Shown piece after piece: positions 5,398-9,071 of a DNA stretch of 9,071 bases. The notes under the pieces were generated by a model, which saw nothing but the letters and a program-made list of their open reading frames with translations, was not told the DNA's origin and did not search any database. Source of the stretch: Lachnoclostridium phytofermentans (GTDB lineage Bacteria > Bacillota > Clostridia > Lachnospirales > Lachnospiraceae); NCBI GenBank assembly GCA_003526525.1, contig DPVV01000223.1, forward strand, positions 1 through 9,071, written 5' to 3'. Position numbers and translations under genes: made by a program. Every line of letters starts with the position of its first letter. Position 1 is the first letter of the stretch.

Positions 5398-6930
5398 TTA
5401 TCTACTAACACGTATTACATATACATAAGTCTTCTCCATCATAGAAATCTCAAACTCTTTCTCAATGCGATAAGGCTTCGTATTTGCAAATTTTCTAACA
5501 TACTCACGATTATGTGAGTATAATACAATAATCCCCTGATCCTCTAAAAGCTCATGCGCTCTCCTAAAAAACTTCTGGTACAAGGTGGATAACTCCCCTT
5601 CATCCATGCTACGACCTACGGTAGGCATATTGGTAAAGATTTCGTCAAACAAATAATTATGCTTGAAATCAAAGAAATCTCGATTAATATAATTAATCAC
5701 AAGATGTCCACCATCTTCACTTTTAAGCCCACATCGGTTCACAAGATCTGTATTAATACGCGCCTTCTCTATAGCCTCCCCATAGATATCAAGACCATAC
5801 ATTGTTTTAGCACGCACGCATAGATCTCGTTCAATTAACATTGTTCCGACTCCGCAAAATGGATCAAGTACTTGCGCATCCTCTATAAGATATGGTTTCA
5901 CAAGTTGGGCGGTTAGCGCTGCATTTGCTGGGTGAATACTGGAAGCAATCACTTCTTTTCGGTATAAAAAGCGCGCTTCTGGCAACGTATAGAGGCGTAA
6001 TAACACATTAAATTTGCCTTCTTTATTTTCAATAAGGCGAATCTCAACTTCATAACGATTTACTGAATTAAGAAGTTTACGCTCACTCAGATGCTCTATC
6101 TCAACACTAAGTTTTTTAATAAATGCAGTGCGCTTCTCTACGTCCATCTTTCCTTTCATCTCTAGACGGAAATAGAATGGGCCTTCTCCTTTGTGGCGTT
6201 CTTCTAAAAATTGATATAAGGTACCATCCGTTAAAACTCCAGCTGCTTTTGTAACGTCATTTGGTACTGATCGAACTCCATCGATTGCAAATAGCAACTC
6301 TCGGTAAGTACGTATTTTAAGAACTTCTCTTAATTCTTTTGTCTTTACCATTACCCCGGCTGTAAATTCCTTCTTCGGTATCTTTCCAAGTTGCTCCATT
6401 GTCACATGAATATGGTTTCGATTACATAGTAATACCATCTCATTTACTTTATCATAACCAATAAAGGTGTGCTTTTTCTCTTCTTCTGAATGATCCAAAA
6501 GCTCTTCAAGTAATCGAAGTTCTTCACTCAGATGTTTTTTATTCTCGTCCGTTATTGGAATGCTTTTCACAATCTCATAGCTTGTCCGAAGCTTAGGAAG
6601 AAGTTCGTTATAGTCCATGTTCTTTAAAGCAGATAAATAAGAGCTTTTCACAAATCGTTGTGTCTCATTATGATAAGCTTCATAAAGAATCTCTACAAAT
6701 TCCAGAACTGCCAATTCCCCCATGATTAATGCTGTATTTTTTCTAACCTTTGCATCTTCATCCTGCAATAAGCCACGAAATACATCATATCTTCCAGCAA
6801 TCACATAAAGCAAAGCTTCTCTATTATGGCTATCCTTTTTCTCATCTTCACGAAGCATCTCCTTTAAAAGAATCAGATTTTTTCTAACATCCCTGTTCTC
6901 CACTATATTTTGAAAGGTTGCTCTAAGCAT
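5398..6930 (-). CDS. HEAT-repeat protein with C-terminal UPF0020/THUMP-type RNA methyltransferase domain
   Basis: This 510-residue cytoplasmic protein has three visible parts. Residues 1-145 are helical and HEAT-like (DEDAKVRKNTALIMGELAVLE, then FVKSSYLSALKNMDYNEL). Residues about 160-325 resemble the THUMP-containing part of RNA methyltransferases. Residues 328-510 are a class I SAM methyltransferase of the RlmL/Trm14 group. The entry helix is SSIHPANAALTAQLV (330-344), motif I is LDPFCGVGTML (355-365), the motif II acid is Asp381 in YGLDIYGEAI, and the catalytic loop is TNMPTVGR (433-440). The usual loop is (N/D)PPY or (D/N)xPFG, so the aromatic residue after the proline is replaced by Thr here. 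It may methylate guanine N2 in tRNA or rRNA, but the target is unknown. The ATG at 6930 has AAGGTAGG 7 nt upstream and a good promoter. It is the first gene of the leftward series. Confidence 0.82.
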   Translation of the reverse strand: MLRATFQNIVENRDVRKNLILLKEMLREDEKKDSHNREALLYVIAGRYDVFRGLLQDEDAKVRKNTALIMGELAVLEFVEILYEAYHNETQRFVKSSYLSALKNMDYNELLPKLRTSYEIVKSIPITDENKKHLSEELRLLEELLDHSEEEKKHTFIGYDKVNEMVLLCNRNHIHVTMEQLGKIPKKEFTAGVMVKTKELREVLKIRTYRELLFAIDGVRSVPNDVTKAAGVLTDGTLYQFLEERHKGEGPFYFRLEMKGKMDVEKRTAFIKKLSVEIEHLSERKLLNSVNRYEVEIRLIENKEGKFNVLLRLYTLPEARFLYRKEVIASSIHPANAALTAQLVKPYLIEDAQVLDPFCGVGTMLIERDLCVRAKTMYGLDIYGEAIEKARINTDLVNRCGLKSEDGGHLVINYINRDFFDFKHNYLFDEIFTNMPTVGRSMDEGELSTLYQKFFRRAHELLEDQGIIVLYSHNREYVRKFANTKPYRIEKEFEISMMEKTYVYVIRVSR

Positions 6931-6963
6931 TCTTTTACCTACCTTGTTTCATATTCTGTTAAC

Positions 6964-6992
6964 ATTATAGCTTTTTTCTCCACAAAAGTAAA
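6964..6992 (-). promoter_or_regulatory. Sigma-A promoter of the methyltransferase-like gene
   Basis: On the minus strand, -35 TTTACT (6987-6992), a 17-bp spacer and -10 TATAAT (6964-6969). The -10 is perfect and the -35 matches 4 of 6 bases. Transcription should start near 6957, giving a leader of about 27 nt before the ATG at 6930 that includes the Shine-Dalgarno. Confidence 0.7.
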
Positions 6993-7057
6993 TGTGAACT
7001 TCCATCTCCAAGATTTCATAGAAGCAATAATTGTTTGTAGTATCCACTTGTCCCGTA

Positions 7058-7066
7058 TGCTATAAT
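7058..7066 (+). promoter_or_regulatory. Extended -10 promoter upstream of the pectinesterase gene
   Basis: TGCTATAAT carries the TG-n-TATAAT extended -10 consensus. No good -35 lies at 16-18 bp, which extended -10 promoters can tolerate. The predicted start, about 7073, falls at the edge of the first hairpin (7072-7104). Confidence 0.5.
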
Positions 7067-7071
7067 AAACC

Positions 7072-7160
7072 TTGTCAGAAATTTGATTTATAAATTCCTG
7101 ACAAAGGTGCGCTTTTGCACCGCTAACCCGATTATAGAAACATGTTTTTGTTTCTATAAT
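7072..7160 (+). promoter_or_regulatory. Three-hairpin element in the pectinesterase leader
   Basis: Hairpin 1: TTGTCAG (7072-7078) with CTGACAA (7098-7104), continued inside by AATT pairs. Hairpin 2: GGTGC (7106-7110) with GCACC (7117-7121) around GCTTTT. Hairpin 3: a perfect 12-bp stem, ATTATAGAAACA (7131-7142) with TGTTTCTATAAT (7149-7160), 6-nt loop. No T tract follows hairpin 3. I do not recognise a known riboswitch class. The arrangement may be a regulatory leader, a set of operators or a small RNA. Hairpin 3 also places TATAAT on both strands. Confidence 0.45.
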
Positions 7161-7254
7161 ATAACTCTAAGTATTTGCCAAAGTAACTCTATATAAACAA
7201 TATGGTAACTTCGATTTATAGTCAGAGAATTTTAGATCCCTGCCTAAGGCGAAT

Positions 7255-7275
7255 ATGATTATCTAAATTAATCAT
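7255..7275. promoter_or_regulatory. Operator-like palindrome before the pectinesterase gene
   Basis: ATGATTA (7255-7261) and TAATCAT (7269-7275) are perfect inverted half-sites with a 7-bp spacer, 40 bp before the start codon. A possible -10, TATACT, lies just downstream of it near 7290. The form fits a dimeric regulator, which would make sense for a pectin-use gene. No named regulator can be assigned. Confidence 0.4.
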
Positions 7276-7314
7276 TTCATAATTTACACTATACTACATA
7301 AAGGAGAAAAACTA

Positions 7315-8352
7315 ATGAGTAGAACGATTTACGTATCCAAACACAAAACATCTGAACATGAATTTTCTACAATTACCGACGCACTCTTAAGTATTCCAGA
7401 AGGAACTATAGAACCAGTAACTATCTTTATTAAAAAGGGAACTTACAAAGAAAAACTTGTCATTAAGCAGCCTAATTTAACCTTAATTGGTGAATCCAAA
7501 GAAGAAACAATTCTTACTTTTGATGATTATGCTAACATGATTATGGAAGATGGCAGTAAACGAGGAACGTTCCGAACCCCTTCTGTATTCATTGATGCCA
7601 ATGATTTCACAGCGAAAAATCTCACCTTTCAAAATAGCTCTGGCTTTGGTCATCAAGTAGGACAAGCTCTCGCACTTTATGTGGATGGTGACCGCATGGT
7701 ATTTGATAATTGTATCCTTCTTGGTAGTCAAGATACCTTATTTACAGCACCACTTCCTCCAACAGCAAACCAAGCTGGTGGTTTTACTGGACCAAAAGAG
7801 TTTGAACCGCGAGTAAATGGTCGTCAATATTATCGTGATTGCTATATTGAAGGCGATGTTGATTTTATCTTTGGAAGTGCAACTGCTTATTTTGACCATT
7901 GCGAAATTTTTTCTCAAAAGACAGACGATCTTCCTCCTGCAAAACAAGAGGAAGAACAGAAGAACTATGGCTATATAACTGCTGCAAGTACTGCGAAAGG
8001 ACAGGAATATGGATATGTTTTTTCTCATTGCCGTCTAACCAGCGATTGTCCAAAGCATAGCGTATATTTAGGAAGACCTTGGCGAAACTTCGCTAAGACA
8101 GTATTTCTACATTGCGAGATCGGAGAGCATATTCGTGAAGAAGGTTGGCATGACTGGAATAAGCCAGAAGCTCATGAAACGATGCTTTATGCAGAATACC
8201 AAAGTACTGGTGAAGGTGCAAAAGCTATCACTGAAGGAAAGCGAGCTTCTTTTTCTAAGCAGCTCTCAGATCAGGAAGCACTTAAATATACTAGGGAAAG
8301 AGTCTTGGCTGGTGATGATAACTGGGGCACTACCCTTACACTAGCTGACTAA
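7315..8352 (+). CDS. Pectinesterase (carbohydrate esterase family 8), cytoplasmic
   Basis: This 345-residue enzyme removes methyl groups from galacturonate residues of pectin or pectin oligomers, giving methanol and free carboxylates. The right-handed beta-helix family motifs are in order: FSTITDAL (17-24), GQALALYVDGD (116-126), LLGSQDTLF (135-143), VDFIFGSATAYFD (182-194), YGYITAAST (218-226) and YLGRPWRNFAKTVF (251-264). The catalytic residues are expected to be Asp140 (acid) and Asp183 (nucleophile), with Gln117 and Gln139 for the oxyanion and Arg254 and Trp256 for binding. There is no signal peptide, so it should act inside the cell on imported oligogalacturonides. An insertion of about 25 residues follows the first catalytic Asp (about 144-168), and a charged insertion lies near 203-217. 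AAAGGAG stands 8 nt before the ATG. The gene is alone on its strand in this window, with a structured leader and a shared terminator downstream. Confidence 0.95.
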   Translation: MSRTIYVSKHKTSEHEFSTITDALLSIPEGTIEPVTIFIKKGTYKEKLVIKQPNLTLIGESKEETILTFDDYANMIMEDGSKRGTFRTPSVFIDANDFTAKNLTFQNSSGFGHQVGQALALYVDGDRMVFDNCILLGSQDTLFTAPLPPTANQAGGFTGPKEFEPRVNGRQYYRDCYIEGDVDFIFGSATAYFDHCEIFSQKTDDLPPAKQEEEQKNYGYITAASTAKGQEYGYVFSHCRLTSDCPKHSVYLGRPWRNFAKTVFLHCEIGEHIREEGWHDWNKPEAHETMLYAEYQSTGEGAKAITEGKRASFSKQLSDQEALKYTRERVLAGDDNWGTTLTLAD

Positions 8353-8358
8353 ACTAAA

Positions 8359-8425
8359 AAAGTGTCTTCGGCCTCAAGATACGACCTAGGCTTCCTAGGT
8401 CATTATTTTGAGGCCGAAGCACTTT
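8359..8425. terminator. Nested-hairpin bidirectional terminator
   Basis: The outer stem pairs AAAGTG (8359-8364) with CACTTT (8420-8425) and, after one bulged T, CTTCGGCCTCAA (8366-8377) with TTGAGGCCGAAG (8408-8419), 18 pairs in all. An independent inner hairpin pairs GACCTAGG (8383-8390) with CCTAGGTC (8394-8401) around CTT. On the minus strand the structure ends in TTTTTT, a proper tract for the YeiL-like gene. On the plus strand only TTTATC follows, so termination of the pectinesterase gene is likely but weaker. It lies between convergent genes. Confidence 0.8.
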
Positions 8426-8436
8426 ATCTATGCGTA

Positions 8437-8517
8437 ACATTTCGCCATATGGAAATGTACTGAGTCCATGCGGATTGTAGCAATGCATTGAATGCGGTAG
8501 GTTACTGAAGTTACTGA
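8437..8517. repeat. Small repeats between the terminator and the regulator gene
   Basis: ACATTTC (8437-8443) and GAAATGT (8452-8458) form a 7-bp inverted repeat around 8 bases. GTTACTGA is repeated at 8501-8508 and 8510-8517, one base apart. These lie beyond the stop codon of the regulator gene, in its presumed 3' untranslated region. No function can be assigned. Confidence 0.5.
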
Positions 8518-8529
8518 CATCGTTCGGGC

Positions 8530-9071
8530 TTAAACGTATGCCCCTGGAGCTCTTCGAAGCAATTCTTCACGGTCAACAATGATATACCCATTGTCTCTTT
8601 TATCCAACACCCCATCTGTACATAACTGGTTCAACAAGCGAAACATGTGCCTATAGCTCATACCTATTGAACAAGATACATCCGTCAGTATATCATTAAA
8701 AATGCCATTATGTGATGCCTGTAAAATATAGGAGCATAGACGCTCTTCTCCTGTATACAAGGTAGTAACCACATAATTTTTTGAAATACGCAATAGCTTC
8801 ATAGATAGTTCACTACCAAGTCTTTTCAAAAAGGCAAGATTATTTTTTAAATCTATAGCATATTTTTGAAAGGGCAATGCGATACACTCAAAATCAGTTA
8901 TGGCTATTATACCGGCTGTTGCATCATAGGTATTGGTCATCAATTCTAAATCGCCTATAATGCCATCGGAAATGTAATAGCATAAAACTAAATCTTTGCC
9001 ATTTTTCGCAGTGGAACAAATTTTGACCTTCCCTATAACAACAAACATAAGGTATATAATTGGCATTCCTT
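8530..9071 (-). CDS. Crp/Fnr family transcriptional regulator, YeiL-like, 5' end outside the window
   Basis: The frame stays open to the right edge of the window. An ATG at 9066 is not a good start: AAGGA touches it directly, and the product would begin in the middle of the effector domain (YLMFVVIGKVKICSTAKNGK, residues 5-24 from that ATG), so roughly 30-45 residues are missing. The rest shows the cyclic nucleotide-binding type beta-roll with GDLELM (38-43) and FECIALPFQKYA, a long dimerisation helix, and a C-terminal winged helix whose recognition region is SCSIGMSYRHMFRLLNQLCTDG. The SYRH motif, GYIIVDREEL and overall order match my memory of E. coli YeiL, a regulator linked to starvation and nucleoside use. 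The effector is unknown, and no CRP-type cAMP-binding signature is evident. The gene converges on the pectinesterase gene and shares its terminator, but nothing shows that it regulates it. Confidence 0.8.
   Translation of the reverse strand, partial: GMPIIYLMFVVIGKVKICSTAKNGKDLVLCYYISDGIIGDLELMTNTYDATAGIIAITDFECIALPFQKYAIDLKNNLAFLKRLGSELSMKLLRISKNYVVTTLYTGEERLCSYILQASHNGIFNDILTDVSCSIGMSYRHMFRLLNQLCTDGVLDKRDNGYIIVDREELLRRAPGAYV

Larger units (their letters stand above)
6931..7314. other. Divergent intergenic region, methyltransferase-like gene and pectinesterase
   Basis: The 384-bp region has no protein gene. It holds a leftward sigma-A promoter (6964-6992), a rightward extended -10 (7058-7066), three hairpins at 7072-7160, a palindrome at 7255-7275 and the pectinesterase Shine-Dalgarno AAAGGAG, which ends 8 nt before the ATG at 7315. 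If the rightward promoter is used, the pectinesterase message would have a leader of about 240 nt. Confidence 0.65.

Noticed and set aside
350..6930. One single operon of six leftward genes
   Set aside because: The hairpin with a T tract at 2970-3012 and the long repeat-filled gap at 4111-4351 argue for at least two or three transcription units. Only the GNAT-hydrolase pair is clearly coupled.
7131..7160. Intrinsic terminator
   Set aside because: The 12-bp stem is not followed by a T tract on either strand.
7483..8053. Three minus-strand frames opposite the pectinesterase gene, and a plus-strand shifted frame at 8135-8344
   Set aside because: All are shadows of the pectinesterase reading frame and lack ribosome sites or recognisable domains.

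Overview
The window is AT-rich and has strong AGGAGG-type ribosome binding sites, short intergenic gaps and several gene families typical of Clostridia: a DUF2804 protein, a HEAT-repeat/UPF0020 methyltransferase, a YeiL-like Crp regulator and a cytoplasmic pectinesterase. This points to a plant-polysaccharide-using member of Lachnospiraceae, close to Lachnoclostridium (Clostridium) phytofermentans. That placement is inferred from protein character, because no database search was possible.

Layout. Positions 1-349 are non-coding. They hold a hexanucleotide repeat at the left edge, a possible leftward promoter, an 11-bp tandem duplication and the terminator of the leftward genes. Six genes then run leftwards on the minus strand. 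In transcription order they are a HEAT-repeat plus RNA methyltransferase-like protein (6930-5398), endonuclease IV nfo (5254-4352), a DUF2804 protein (4110-3076), a GNAT acetyltransferase (2965-2186), a membrane-anchored alpha/beta hydrolase (2172-1252) and the tRNA-modifying ThiF/E1-like enzyme tcdA (1060-350). A good sigma-A promoter stands before the methyltransferase gene. A hairpin with a T tract separates the DUF2804 gene from the GNAT gene. The GNAT and hydrolase genes are tightly coupled, with the hydrolase Shine-Dalgarno overlapping the GNAT stop codon. On the plus strand there is one gene, an intracellular pectinesterase (7315-8352), with an unusually long and structured upstream region. 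It converges on the 3' part of a YeiL-like Crp/Fnr regulator (8530 to the window end, minus strand), and a large nested-hairpin bidirectional terminator lies between them.

Functionally the genes are a mixture: DNA repair (nfo), RNA modification (tcdA and the methyltransferase), pectin catabolism (pectinesterase), transcription control (YeiL-like) and three enzymes of unknown substrate. I see no mobile element genes, CRISPR array, rRNA or tRNA, and no protein set that forms an obvious new defence or biosynthetic system. The unusual material is between the genes: a 14-bp x 5 minisatellite, a 59-bp degenerate tandem duplication upstream of nfo, a bulged long inverted repeat next to a 19-bp tandem repeat between nfo and the DUF2804 gene, a hairpin plus nine-codon reading frame in front of the GNAT gene, and a series of three hairpins upstream of the pectinesterase gene.
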